A stretch of 64,000 nt of DNA, taken from positions 1 to 64,000 of the forward strand of contig NMRA01001027.1 of the NCBI GenBank assembly GCA_002633005.1, in the 5' to 3' direction. Both the position numbers and the translations under genes were made by a program. Under the pieces are notes generated by a model, which did not search any database, was not told the DNA's origin, and saw only the letters and a list, made by a program, of their open reading frames with translations. This DNA comes from Phoronis australis. Its lineage: Eukaryota > Phoronida > Phoronidae. Positions 35,001 to 50,000 of the stretch are shown one piece after another; position 1 is the stretch's first letter, and every line of letters begins with the position of its first letter.

Positions 35001-38000
35001 GCTAAATTACAACTCTACATATTAAATTTACAAAATCTTCGATAACATCAGACTAAAATTTTCTATTTTTGTTCAGAAATTAGACAACATATCAATTAAA
35101 TTCCACTTGTGCACCATGTTGTGTCCCAAACATATTTTTACCATATACTGCAAAATTTTAACATAATTTATGGTATAACAACTCGTGATTTATGAGAACG
35201 AGCTATGAATTAGCAAATAAAGGAAAGAAAATACAGGAACACGAAAATCAAGGCTAAGCAGTTAGTCACTGAAGGACTACGTGACATCCTCTTTAAGGTC
35301 AATGAATCTGATAAGAAATTCAGTTAATTTTGCCGCCCATATAAACCTAGTGCTGTCTTAATGTTACCACTTGTTGACATTCCAGGACATTTCCAGGGTT
35401 GCTGTTGAAATAACATCAGTTCCAATTAAAGTTCAAGCCATATACTTGCACTGCTAGATATTTTGGACAAATATTGTGCAGCTCCGTGAAATGGTAATGA
35501 GTTCAAGTAGAAAACAATCTCAAACTGCAATAAAACAAGTTTGAGGTGATAATCAAAAACAAATAATTAGTGAAAAAAACCCGTACATAACGAAAATTTA
35601 GAGAACCAAACTTGCTGTCTAAAAAGTTCTAATTAACGTCATTTTCCATAGCAAAGATTTTTTACATCAGGCGGTTTCTTTGATTTTGCGCACAACTCAA
35701 CTTCACCCAAACCCTGTTGCGACTGATAGAGAAGATTGTACCCTTTGGGTATGGAATTCCCCCCTTGGTTTGATTGGCTCATGTCACACACCACCATTGC
35801 TCGACTTAATGAAACATTGTTTCTATGTACCTATTTTTGTTGTTCCGGTGCGTGTATCTGCCTTCATCACAAAACATTTGGACTTCGTTTTTTAATCATT
35901 CACATTGCCCCAGAAAAACTTACTGCAGTTAAATCTAATGTGTTCACCGTAGCCAGTCCTTCAGCACAGTGTTTAAAGTTACATGAGCCGTGTTGTTAGA
36001 CAATAACCATAGGGAACCTGTCTGGTGATGACTCCTCAAACACAATGAGTTTCAGTATTTCCCTTAATGAAATATGGTATATATTTGATTTCTTGGCAGT
36101 GACGTTATCACTGTCTTGTGGAACTTCCTGATTATAAAGCCTCGGACTTATTGGTGAAGTTCCTGGGGCCATTCCTGAATATAAGATGGGAAGTTCAAAA
36201 TGGGTAGGTGACATGGTCTTATGGCAAAGAAATGTGCTTCATGAGACTGAGGAAATATGACTAACTGCGACTTTCTCTTTACTGGGATTTGATGCTGACA
36301 TTCTATAAAACTAAGTCTGTTTTTGTTTTTATGACCTTGATACTGATGACAAAAACATGATGTAGAATCTTACCAATTTTGGACAAAAACTGGCTTCACC
36401 TCTATGAAAATGGCAAAGAATTAATTTTATGCAAACTTTATGCAAATTATTGATTATAAAGATTTTAAGGTTACATAAGACATCAGTGTTTTTAGTAAAA
36501 AATCTACAAAACTATACATTTTAACTTAATAAAATAACATAGCTTCTAAAACTAGAAAGCCTGCAGAATTTAATTTTTGACTTAAATAATACTAATAAGC
36601 TATTACCTAGGTCTCGTAAAAATATCTTTTCGTAAAATTTACCAAAAAAGAAAGGTTCATCAATAACGAAACAATGGTATAACCAACATGATCAACGGGA
36701 TCAACGTGATCAAATTTCATAAAAATGTTCTTGATGAAATCTCAAAAACTGTTAACTATTTTCTAAATTATCATTTCATTTTTGTTTCATGCAATTTCCG
36801 AGTTTTTTTCATAAAAATTTTAACAAGTTCCTCACGTAAAAGTGGAGCAAAATATTCCTAACAGAACTGTGGAGACAATGCACAAAGCATGGTATCTGAA
36901 AGTTTCATATCAATCCGATCAGGCATTTATGAGATGTGTTCCATAAGTTTGCCCGAATCGGACATTTTTCGAGGTTCATAGATAACAACAAAAAGTTCAT
37001 CTGTCTGCCACATTGTGTCCCTATTCCCAACTTTTCATAAGGTGCATTAGGTTCCAATAAACAGACACTGTAAAGAATCTCTCAGTTTATTGTAGCTAAA
37101 ACCAATGCAGACAAAACATGGATGTATATGTAACACCCAACTAAACTCGAATTTTATTGTTTAGAGTTCAGGGACTTCTCACAGTTCATTGGGATTTTGT
37201 TTGACCACGGTTGTATGACTTTAACCAGCAGTCAAGCATCAAAGGCGGAACTGTCTAACATTTTTTTAACATGCCATAAGATGCAGTTACAACTTGTTTT
37301 ATGATTTGTGCATACTGAATCGCCTATTCGCGAAGTGATTTAGCAGATGAGACCAGCAAGTGGAAATATGACGGCTTGACACATTTCCTGTTGTCGGAAA
37401 TTATGAACGTGCCTTTGTTCAAGATGACTAAACAAAGACTCAAAGATGTGCTCTGATGAAACCATTAAAACGCGAGCTAAGTTATTATGTAACAATTGGT
37501 TATAAAGTATGACCAACGGAATAATGATTTCATTGTCTTAAGTTTAACTTAAAAACTATTTTACAAGACAGTGATTGAGGCAATGAGAAAAATCTATCAA
37601 AAAGTAGAATATGCATATGCTGAAATCTAATTGGTTTCGTCCATAATATGAAGTTTTGTTTTCCCACTGTTCTAGATTTATATCAGAAAGATGACAACTT
37701 TCACATTATCTTGCCATTAGATATATGCAAAGAAGCATTGACTAAAATGAGTTGACATATCTCCGACTAAAACGGGCAATTTTTCAAACTGTTTGACCTC
37801 TGAAATTGAATTTCTCGCAAACAAATATATGTAAGAATCATTTTAAGCCTAAAAATGCAATAAAAAGTAGATAAAACATTCGGTTTCATTCTATGGTGCC
37901 CCATGATGAATGGTAATATTTTTCCAATGTAGACAGTTGTCCTGCAATTTGTGATGCCAGACAAAGGAACATTGGAATGCTTACGAATGGACTTCAAGAT

Positions 38001-41000
38001 CTCACCAATTGCGTACAGAAATAATTGACAAAACAGCAATTTTTTCATTCTTCAAGGACTTCTGATCACAGCTTTTCAAATATTGTCTTGTGGCAGGTAT
38101 GGTAAAGAGCAAAGCATAATTTTTTATTATGTATCATTTGAAAAAATGAGCAAATAAAATTTGACCTGTACGTCATATTGTGTCCTAAATTGCAGCAATT
38201 TTACCACAGATTCATATCTTAACTAGTCTCGATTTAGAAATCGGTGTCATCTGGCGTTGAAGCCAAACGGTTGCTTTTCATTTTAGTAATGTCATCATAT
38301 AAACCAAATGACCTACAGCAAGGTGAAACGCCCAAAAATCAATACTTGTAGCAAACATTTCTCAGGTGCGGGTGATAGCAAAATGGAAATATGATTGGCA
38401 GGGATGTGTGTATTGAACTGGAAGCATGTGCTAATTTGACAGTTTGAAAACAGGAACAATTCATAGTCTCCCTATATGGATGATGTTGTACAAACAATAA
38501 TTAATTAACCAGTAAAATTTATTTGCTTAGTGCAAGAAACAAAGCTATACTCCAAATAAGAGCTTACTGAGTAATCACTACTAGATTGAGTATTGCCTTA
38601 AATGACTTGCAGTTATACAATATGATGATCAATACCTGAAAAAGATCCCCCGTGGCACTATAGATTCATTATTTACGTGGCTTTCCGGATTGACTTGAAG
38701 ATACATTTTAAATAGTTAAACAAATCTATAATTTTCAGCTTTACTAATAGCTATATCAAACTGACGGTAAATGTTGTTCTCTTCATTCTTTTCACTGACA
38801 AGAGAGGCTAGTACTGAATAACAGAATGTAACGCAACTGAAATCCATTTAACCATCATAGCCTACACCCTTTTAAATTAATGCTACATCGGCAACCAAAA
38901 ACATTTTCAGAATTCTCGATAACACAAAATGCCACACATACTTTGTTGCTTACACACACAGCCATGTTTTGTTATTAGTAACACTACAACCATTTTTGTT
39001 ATGAATGAGAAATTAATTGAAGGCAACTTCATCCAGAAAAATATCTTTTGATGGCCTAAAAATTAAAGCCACAAGATCATGATGACCATGAAAACATTCA
39101 ATTGCGTGACATTTAACGTTTATTTAATTAGTCATTTAGAGCAGTGAATTTTCACCTGTGATAACAAACTACATAAATCCATCAGCCTGGCCAGTACAGG
39201 TTTATTCAAGGGGTTCAATCAGTAGTCACTGGCAACTGTGCTTAGGGATAAAAAACAGGGTGTCAGTTACAGACCAGGGCAGTTAATGGGGAAACGAAAA
39301 TAGACCCTGACATGTCTAGGTAATAAATCTGTCACACGAGAGTTAAAAGTTTATAAATAAAGCCTAGGCATTTGAAATGTGTCCATCAAGACATAACTGG
39401 CTTACAATACTGTATCTCAACTGGAAAGATTACAAGAGCAACACTAAGCAATGATTTGCACCCATCTTGGGCATCACATACAGCACAGATACAAGGGATG
39501 ATCATTATTTTGAACATTACCACTAGAGGGAGCAATAGTAATAAACTTAATGTAGCCTCTACAGGGGCGTAAAGTATGACTGCAGTATTTTCCTCAGTAA
39601 GAACACACCTGCCACTTTTCATCAGGATTCCTCAAGTCGTTTGATGGATAGAGAGATGGACGATGAACACACACAAAAATAAAAAGGCCATCAGGAGGCA
39701 GATCATAGGTCAAAACTGTCTGAAACAGGATAAGTGCTGTCGTCTGCATGTTAGTAAGTTACTTTGCCCAGTGTTCCATGAACATCGACTGAGGAACTTG
39801 TTAGATATTGAGATAAACACAGAGAAAATCAAAATTGCCACTGACAGACTCCACAGTGAGTCCGATTTGTACTAAAATCCACATCAATTGTACTCTCCTC
39901 AATCACAGGATCACATAAAGGAACTTGGTAGATATTGAACCAAAGCGAAAAAATTGCCATTAGGGGGCACCGCAGTGCTTGGATCTGTCCAAACACCATC
40001 TTCAAAGTCAAACGTGGAAATCTCAAGAATAGACATTAATCCAAATTAATGGAATGTTAAAGTTCGTTAAACACAGAAGACATGTAAAAATAACTTTTTG
40101 ATTTTGAAATAGGATCTTCAATTTTGAGAGCATTTCCATAGACTTCAAATTGATGCACCAAGCAAAGTGTCAGGCAGTAAGAAACTTTCAGCTGTTTCCA
40201 AGTTTACTGAGCAAGGCATGCCAATAGGCGAATTATAGCAATTACCATAAAATTTTTGCTGATCAGTGCTCTTGCAGAAAAAGATGTCAGCGACCAGAAT
40301 CAGCACACTGTTTTACTTTATGAAGTTGCATTCAAACGCCAGCCATTTGTTGAAAAGCAACTTGGAAAAGATAAAAAGCAAAAACAACATGCAGCCAAGG
40401 ATACAGGAATAAATAAATTTACGTACTGCCTTTTCATGGCATTTTTGTCAATTATGCAAAGAAATTGGAGAATGTGGTATTTCAGTTTCAAGTATATCGT
40501 GACCACAATGTCTTAGATGAATCATCGATTGGTAGCCAAAAACAAAAATCAGTGGAATTGAGCCTTTTTGGTCGTGTAATATTCCTTACCTTGATAGCTA
40601 GGAGTCTGATTCCATTACCTGAATGAACACTGAAACCATTAGTGAGTCAAGAAAAAGCTTCAGTTGTTTAGGGTTGGCCAACCCCAAAATTGCGAATTTG
40701 AAAATGGTACAAGTATACACTGCCACTTCAGAGTTGCCGGCTCATTCAGAAACAATTCAAGATTAGATGAGCACGGCAAGTTTTTAAATCCCAACGTGTT
40801 GCTGTTAAGAATTGAACAACACGGCTGAACAGAGCGAAATACACATTTAAAAGCTATAGATTTGAATAATTATTTGCATATGATAGAATCAATAACTGAT
40901 GCAAGGAGTAAGGTGGGTTTGTTAACTTACAAACTAAACACAACTAACTGGACTACGACTAGATAGATCCAAACCTGCAGTTTTGGCTTAGGACATGTGG

Positions 41001-44000
41001 GGTCTTAAGGCACTTGCGATAAAACAGTCGGTCATAATTAACTAAATGGAAACGCTTTGCTGCAAGTTACTTACCTAATAGCTAGGTGCAAAGTAATTCT
41101 AGGAATCACAAAACAAATTGTTTGAATGGCATCACCCTGGCTACAGAGTACAACTAACATATTTTGAGTGATACACACGACTGACTACATAAATATACTA
41201 TGAAATATCAACAGTAGGCGGAAGTAAATTAAAAAAAAATGTGACAGACAGTATATTTTAAATCTAGAAACAGATTTCATGCTGCTTAATTTCTGCGCTA
41301 AGCTCTTTTAAATTACCTTTCAGAAGAACGATGTCTCAGTCTGTTTCTGACAGATAAGCAAACAATGCAAAGTGAAGACATATTGAAACAGTAAGAAAAA
41401 CCAACCAATTACAACATAAATGTTGAAAATAACAAAATCAACAAGAATCACAACCCAATCTCCAATCATTCAGTGATAATTCTAGAAGCCCCTCCCTTAA
41501 TTCATTAGCATGTAAAAAGATCATTGAACCACTTCACTGCTTACTCCTGCCAATTAAAGACACATTAAAATTGTCCCGATCACACCTTAGTTTATATTAA
41601 AGAGTATTACACCTAGCATTCATGTTCTAACACACTGACAATGCAGACCAGTTCAGATCACCTTTAATACAGTGGTGAACAAGACAACAACACAAGCAAT
41701 ACAGGGTCTAGGCTTAATTGATCACGAGAGTGGATTTACGATTTTTGTTACCTTTCAACGTAGATAGTTCTTTAAACAAATACATAACATACTGAGGTAG
41801 CAAACGAAATCATACACGTGAAAATGCTGCTTCCCAAAAACTCAAATCAAACCAGGACACTAAAAGGCTATTGTGACCAACTGGTCGCCCACTTGGACCC
41901 GTAAGGGTCAACTGACCTATTGCCTTATTTTTCTAAAATGATCCCTGATAATTTTGATAATGGTACTTGAAGGGCTTGTTTGCCTCACTAAAAATTTGCT
42001 TTTTAAGAGCAAAATTTGTTTTCTTAAACTTGGGTGTAAAGCCTACCCAACAGTACCGTAAGAGTTAGCAAACATGTGGAAATGTGTTGTAGGTGATCAT
42101 TTATATATTCTAGAAGAGGGTGGGCGTAGCCACTAAAACATAATTTGACCCAGATCTAGATAGTCTGAAACAGTTTGCACTTTCTAGTACATTTTATTGC
42201 CTTATATATCTATTAGTCACTATTATATACTTTTGTTAAAGCCAGAAATGAGGCACCCAACCTCAGACTGGCTACGTGATGTTGTCTGGACAATAAATGT
42301 ATTAAAAAAAAGTTTGCACTTTTGCACTTAATAACAATTAAACTGCCGTCAAAACATGACCGGACTTAATGATAAGCGGGTGACATCAAACTGAATTTAC
42401 TCCTCTATATTCCTTACACACATCAGATCAGAGCAGCTACTCTACCAAGCAACAAGTAATATTTGGTTGGCAGAGCTATGACAAAACCTGCGCTGTATAA
42501 TTTCAGTGATGATGAAAATCTACCGATCTGTACAAACATTCAAAAACATCAACCTTCACAAATGAGTTTTCCAGTGCAAATCAAGTGCAACATTTGCACT
42601 TTGTGTTCAAAATTTTCTACAACAAAGCTTCAAATGCGATGGCGTGTTTATCTCACTGTTAACAAACAACTTATTGAGAGACTGGAGTCCATATTCATCT
42701 GGGCAATGTTTGTAACTGACAAGCAACATCTAAACTACAGTCAGTGTAAGACAGATTGTCACAATGGAGAAAGAGCAAACAACATGGTGTGATGCACTCA
42801 CGGCCTCCAGGTGTTGACTTAAAAACATGTCACGATTCCAGATGCAAGCCAGAGCTGTATGAAGACAAACTTTGATGGCATTGGAATCACATATCTGAAT
42901 ACTCTGAAGAATATAACAGTGACCAACAATACTGCCTGTGGGACAGTGCTGTTCAGTGGGTAAAATAACCATGCCATGTCTATGTTAGATCTATTCAAGA
43001 TGATGTTTGTGTCTGTTTCCATTGTACAATATTCTTCAGTTGTTTTCCAAAAATTAGTTGCCAACATTATCACTTAATTATCTAAATTTCAAAAACCAAG
43101 TACCAAACATAAAATAATCAAATGTTAAATTGACGTATGTTATGACTCATCCAGTAGGAGTATAATATGCAGAAAATTACAAGTTGTTACTGAACTAACG
43201 CGAGATGAAAGGGCAACATCAGTTTCGCCAGAGTCTGCTGGCTTTTTCAAGCCTGTGTGACTGCTAAAGGATTTGGTCGGAATTGAGATAATCGGCGGGA
43301 AACTAGTCAGAATCATATCACACACACCCTGGACAGGACTCTAACTTAAGTTTCCCGCAGATTTTCTCAACTCCCGACTGAATCCATCAGAGGTCGCAAG
43401 GCTTGAAAAAGCCAGCAGATGCTGGCGAAACGTTGCCCTTTGATCTCCAGTAAGTTCAGTAACGACTTGTTAAGTTCTATATATAACCAAATGCTGTTTA
43501 TGACGACCACGCAGCACGAAACATGCTAGTAACAAAGCAAATATTTTTCAATATCTGGTTATTAAAATTTAAAAAATACCACTTCAATGCCAAATTTGAG
43601 TGCCAAACAAATGAAAGCTATTGACACTTAAACTTGGCAGAAATTACATCAACATGAATATTTATGGTCCAGGAATTGATGCAAGTGAACTTCATTCTAA
43701 ATTATTTTAATATAAAATGCTGTACAACTCACCTTGAGTTCTGCATCTGTTTCAAAGCTGACCTGTCTGCCATTGTTGTAGTAGGGTTTCCCTTCACCAA
43801 CCTCTGCACCTCTTTTTTCATTCCGAACCCTGTTNACTTTTGTTAAAGCCAGAAATGAGGCACCCAACCTCAGACTGGCTACGTGATGTTGTCTGGACAA
43901 TAAATGTATTAAAAAAAAGTTTGCACTTTTGCACTTAATAACAATTAAACTGCCGTCAAAACATGACCGGACATAATGATAAGCGGGTGACATCAAACTG

Positions 44001-47000
44001 AATTTACTCCTCTATATTCCTTACACACATCAGATCAGAGCAGCTACTCTACCAAGCAACAAGTAATATTTGGTTGGCAGAGCTACGACGAAAACCTGCG
44101 CCGTATAATTTCAGTGATGATGAAAATCTACCGATCTGTACAAACATTCAAAAACATCAATCTTCACAAATGAGTTTTCCAGTGCAAATCAAGTGCAAAA
44201 TTTGCACTTTGTGGTCAAAATTTTCTACAACAAAGCTTCAAATGCGATGGCGGTGTTCATCTCACTGTTAACAAACAACTTATTGAGAGACTGGAGTGCA
44301 TATTCATCTGGGCAATGTTTGTAACTGACAAGCAACATCAAAACTACAGTCAGTGTAAGACAGATTGTCACAATGGAGAAAGAGCAAACAACATGGTGTG
44401 ATGCACTCACGGCCTCCAGGTGTTGACTTAAAAACATGTCACGATTCCAGATGCAAGCCAGAGCTGCATGACGACAAACTTTGATGGCATTGAAATCACA
44501 TATCTGAATACTCTGAAGAATATAACAGTGACCAACAATACTGCCTGCGGGACAGTACTGTTCAGTGGGTAAAATAACCATGCCATGTCTATGTTAGATC
44601 TATTCAAGTTGATGTTTGTGTCTGTTTCCATTGCACAATATTCTTCAGTTGTTTTCCAAAAAATTAGTTGCCAACATTATCACTTAATTATCTAAATTTC
44701 AAAAACCAAGTACCAAACATAAAATAATCAAATGTTAAATTGACGTATGTTATGACTCATCCAGTAGGAGTATAATATGCAGAAAATTACAAGTTGTTAC
44801 TGAACTAACACGAGATGAAAGGGCAACGTCAATTTCGCCAGAGTCTGCTGGCTTTTTCAAGCCTGTGTGACTGCTAAAGGATTTGGTCGGAATTGAGATA
44901 ATCGGCGGGAAACTAGTCAGAATCATATCACACACACCCTGGACAAGATTCTAACTTAAGTTTCCCGCAGATTTTCTCAACTCCCGACTGAATCCACCAG
45001 ACATCGCAAGGCTTGAAAACGTTGCCCTTTGATCTCTAGTAAGTTCAGTGACGACTCATTAAGTTCTGGATATAACCAAATGCTGTTTATGACGACCACG
45101 TAGCACGAAACATGCTAGGAACAAAGCAATTATTTTTCAATATCTGGTAATTAAAATTTAAAAATACCACTTCAATGCCAAATTTGAGTGCCAAACAAAT
45201 GAAAGCTATCGACATTTAAACTTGGCAGAAATTACATCAACATGAATGTTTATGGTCCAGGAATTGATGCAAGTGAACTTCATTCTAAATTATTTTAATA
45301 TAAAATTCTGTACAACTCACCTTGAGTTCTGCATCTGTTTCAAAGCTGACCTGTCTGCCATTGTTGTAGTAGGGTTGCCCTTCACCAACCTCTGCACCTT
45401 TTGTACCTTTTGTATCATTCCGAACCTTGTTACATCTTACCATGGAACAAAAAAGGCATTATAGTAACAAATAACAAAAGCAGATTGATGGATAAACATA
45501 ATGAGCGGGGTGGGGGGTGGGGTGGGGATTGGGGGGCGGTTCCTCTTACCAGTAGAAAATTTCAAACTTCTATTCTTCCCCACAATGTTTATCATTCATA
45601 CTTGTATATAATGCATAGTCTTCCATTTTTAGTTGTGCAGTGCATGCATAGTGCATGTGCAGTGCATACTTAGTGCATACACTGTTGCACACATAGTGCA
45701 TACACACTTCGCATGCGTAGAGTATATGCGCAGTGCCAATGTAGGGAAAACAGAATATTTTTTCATGGTGAAAGCATAGTGCATACAATAAGCACGCACA
45801 ATACATAGCCCAAAAATAATGCACACACAGGGCAAACAGATAGACACCTAGAGCATGCAAAATGTATGCATTGAGAGTGCATACATAATGCATTTGCATA
45901 TCAAGCATGATAAATACATAGTGAATGCATAATGCATACTGGGTGCATAGACAGTGGATTTCACACAACTACCGATTAGCATTTAATCACACCTTCCAAA
46001 CCGGTGAGTGTCCGTGATTGAACATGAAACGTAAATAAAATGAATACCATGCATAATTAAATAACGAAGTTGTTTTTCACGTCACTATAGTAACAGATAG
46101 GTCACGCTTTGTAACCCGGGGTTCATTGAAAAAGAGGCTCAATAGAAAACACCGAGGTAGACATGCAATTTTGCAAGCTAACATTAACAGAAGTGGTCAG
46201 GTAATTTTCTCCACGTGTAACCAGAAACAAGATTTGCAGACAAAAAACATCACGGCATTACCCTGTAGTCATTATGAATCAGTAAAGCAATGTCAAGTGA
46301 CCATTTCTGCTTTTGATAACTCCTTCAGCTTTACGGTCTCGTAAATTGCCTCTTTGGCCTCATTGTTTCTGAGCAGATTCGCAAAATGTCACTAAATTCC
46401 ACGTTGTTTGGCAGTTCTAGGTCTTGCCACCTGGTAACTGGGCAGACACATGCAAAAGGCATTTGAAGCACAAGGATCAGGCAACAGTAAAGTCTATACA
46501 AACAGAAAAGTACCATGTACCATCTTCATTCAGTCAATACTGATAATTAGACAGGGTGAACTTGCACTTGTAGCTGAGCAATAAAACAAAATAAACAAGA
46601 AAACATGCTGGTGATATTAGTCACATGGCTGCTGTTTATACTATGCATCCTTTTTTGACTGGATAGTATGAAAAATTGGGCTGAGCATGTAGGCGATTAA
46701 AAGCGAAAAATGAAAATTTTAGAAGTGGGCGGTAAGCCGAGCATGGGTGGTAACCCGAACAAGTACGGTATATAGCAAACCAATGCTAATCCTGGATTGT
46801 ATATATTATCATGCTGGATGCAAGAAAAGGAAAGAACTGCATAAAAGACAATACTCAAGCTTTGACCACGCCTATATAAGACAGCAAAATCTGTTGTGTA
46901 TGAGCAATTTTCTTAGAATTTGACGAAGTTTCTGACCTAAGCTTCTAGGCATTCAGTGGGAATACCACCACTGGAGAGCTTAGTCAAATATAGTCATACA

Positions 47001-50000
47001 GCAGGCGACAGAGATTAAACATGCAGTTAGATACCTTTTCCTGAAAGTCTCCAAGGCCCCGGGGCAACGGATCCTAAACAAGGTACACGTACAATGTAAT
47101 CATAATCGAACAACTTAAAAGTTCTAAGAGGCCTACAGTACGTCTAATGTGTATGGGAGATGACTTTCAATGACAGGGATAGTGTTGATGCAGGAAAAGG
47201 GCTTCCTTCTGAATTTGGGAGTGGGAAAACAATGGAGTACCATTGGCGATTCCACTCAAAAGAGAAGGCAAAAATACCAGTTTTTGTGTAGTCACCATCC
47301 ACGATTTTGTGCACAATGTTACCGTTTTGAGTGCCGCAAATTGCCCAAAGACAGATGCTATGAGAAATGAGTTCTTCAACTCTGCACTGTTACTAGGGAT
47401 GGATGATTACATAATATGCATTATTTCGACTACAGAGGTCCTCACTATTTTGCAGGGTCTGAGTCCAGTTTGCCAGATCACTCATCTCTGCTAAATAATT
47501 AATCTTGAGATTTCCACAATTTTTTGGTTTACAATCTCAGACGTGGTATTAAAAAATGCACCTGGCACTCAAATCATCAGAAAAAAAGCATATTTCACAT
47601 TAGTTCCTGGTAGAACATTTTCCTCTAAAAATATTTTAACGTGTTTTGCATGAACTGCATAAACCACAGATTTCTAAGAAGTCCTGATAAAATACATTTA
47701 ATTAATTATGATCTTTCATTTGCAATTAGGCCTCTTATAAAAACCAAACATCGATTGTTTGTTGTCTCACACTTGATAAAAAGAGTATGTCCAGTACTCA
47801 TATAATTGATCTGATTCATTGAGATGCACAATTTGCTAGTGCAGTCTCACTTTCAATCAAGATCAACCCTATAACAAATTTCTGGCACCAGATGGCCCAT
47901 TATCATCACTAATCAACCCTTTACTGATTTGGACTCTGGGTTTAGCTATTTCAACTAATTTTCACATGGTTAGCTATCCCAGTATTAACATGGTTACCAT
48001 GTTTCAACATGACTGTTTACCTGTCGCTGATCAATGAGTGGATTAAATTTGCTTTGATAGAGCTCGTTTTAAACTGTGAAAAAAGATTTGATATCAGTGT
48101 TGCATCCCTTAAAACATGCATATCCTTTGCAAATCTTTGTCTTCAGCCAAGATCGTGTCAATCGCAATTTGTTGCACAAGTATTGCTTTACAACTGATGT
48201 GCAAAACAGTACAACTTGTCCTAAACTGAAAGAAATAATGATTAAATGTTGGTTCCATAGAGATTCGACAAAATTTGGACTCGCATCAAAAATTTTAGTT
48301 TATTATTCAATTAGTGACCATGACTCATAGCACTAATCTCCATCCAGGAGTTGACTGCCAGAAGATCAGTATCTGACTTGATCACAGCGCTACCACGCAC
48401 ATTATTTTTCTAAAGTACCCCATTAATATGTCCAAGGTTCTGTGAGAAATTCCAATGTTGAACCCATCTCCGAAATTACCAACATTGTATGAACCTCCAT
48501 TCTCTTTTTAAACCCTGTTATGTGAAATGCACAAAGTCTGCTATTGGAGAAACAAGATAATCCCCAAAAACAACCAGGGTCCCAAATTCCGAATTAGGAA
48601 AATTCAAAATTTAGCTTCTATTTTAGAGTACCAAATTCAATTAGTTATCCCAAATTGGAGAATTTTTACCGTTTAATGACAATAAAACAATGGATTCATT
48701 TCAACACTTTCACTGCAACTTATTGGAACTATAGTGCATTCTTTGAATTTCTGATGGACTGCTTTCAGACAAAATCTGTCAAAAGATGATTAACATTGAA
48801 CTTCACTTTTAGCCAGCTTAGCACAATTTGGGAGTGAAACACAAAAACATATGAAAAGTTTGTATTTCAGTGATATTTTTTGACATTTGAGTACCACTTT
48901 GTGTTTGACACAGATGAAAACAGACAAGATTATCTTGAAAGTAGACTTTGTGGCAGATTTAATGGTGTATTTTAAATGTGCCAAGGCAGTACAAATATTC
49001 TAATCCTTTCTCAACGTTTGACCGAGCTGCATCGGTAAAGAATATATGGCTGTGATTTTGCTGCCTTGCAGAAACCTGTTAATAAATTCTTTACAGCAAT
49101 AAAGATCAAGAGAACAGTTGGTGGAGCTAGGCCATGAGCAGGCACAATATTTTGCATTTCATATCTTTCCCATCATAGACTATAGACAACAGATTCACAA
49201 CTCCGACATTTTCATGCGTACTATCCTAGAGGAGGCACCACTCTATTAAATTGTCTGTTTCAGTTTCCGGTTAGTGTATTGTGATGACACAACTGCCGAC
49301 CATGATTAGCAGACAACCTACTAGCGGGAAATAAATCCAGATAATGTGGCCAGGTGTGAATAATGACATCAGTGCTTCTGTAAGCGCGCAGATTTCGTCC
49401 ATTGAAAGTATACAGAGTTGGCGGTCCATGTACTATAGTCTATGGTCCTATGACACACACACACGCGCACGCGCACACACACAAAAACACATGCCCGCAA
49501 TAAGCCGCAACATAATGAATGCCAAAATTTATTCCTGTGAAATTTTTACTATTTATCTTTGTCGGTGGCCAAGGGGGAGTCAGGACCCATGCCCCCCCCT
49601 CCTAAATACGCTACTGAGTGAACGCAGAACAACATAATACAGACCACGTGCAGTGACTTTACATGCAGTGCCAGACAAAAGTAATCAGCCAAAATATGTT
49701 TTCCTCGTCATTATAACTGATTCCGTTGAAAGCAAAAATGGCTGACAACAACCATAAAGGTCACAAAATTCTATTTACAGAATGGCTAAGTCACATAACT
49801 AAACTCCAGGTTAATTGCCATTCATTCTCGGTCAAAAGAGAAGACTACTGATTGACGATGAATTCGACCTCACCCTCCATCATGATTGGGACTTATGGGT
49901 AATTTTGTTTGAATACTTTTGGCTTGTTCTACATCTAAAATCAAGACAATAAACGGGCGTTTTTAATAACACAGAGCTGATTTTGCTTACACAAGTGTAT

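Larger units (their letters stand above)
42229..45431. repeat. Direct duplication of 1.6 kb meeting at a single N
   Basis: 42229-43834 and 43836-45431 align end to end with scattered substitutions and small indels. The N at 43835 lies exactly where copy 1 ends and copy 2 begins. Probably two alleles laid head to tail. Confidence 0.95.
32003..46334 (-). other. Intron 4 of the mucin-like gene (14.3 kb as assembled)
   Basis: Holds the MITEs at 33169 and 34621, a dispersed repeat (36430-37000), the artefactual duplication 42229-45431, a G-rich run (45507-45539) and a degenerate GTGCATA array (45634-45956). I found no credible exon. The true length is probably about 1.6 kb shorter. Confidence 0.55.

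Noticed and set aside
42796-42928. - strand candidate exon (CDSNAIKVCLHTALACIWNR) with AG and GTGAGT borders
   Set aside because: The other allele copy differs in this stretch by three substitutions, all of which change amino acids (S/F, L/R, T/A). No domain or phase partner was found.
45570-45968. 132-codon - strand frame rich in Cys, His and Tyr
   Set aside because: It is the translation of the degenerate GTGCATA repeat and has no splice or start support.
47170-47494. Overlapping + and - frames of 60-80 codons
   Set aside because: No domain, no conserved motif and no splice partner; size is expected by chance.
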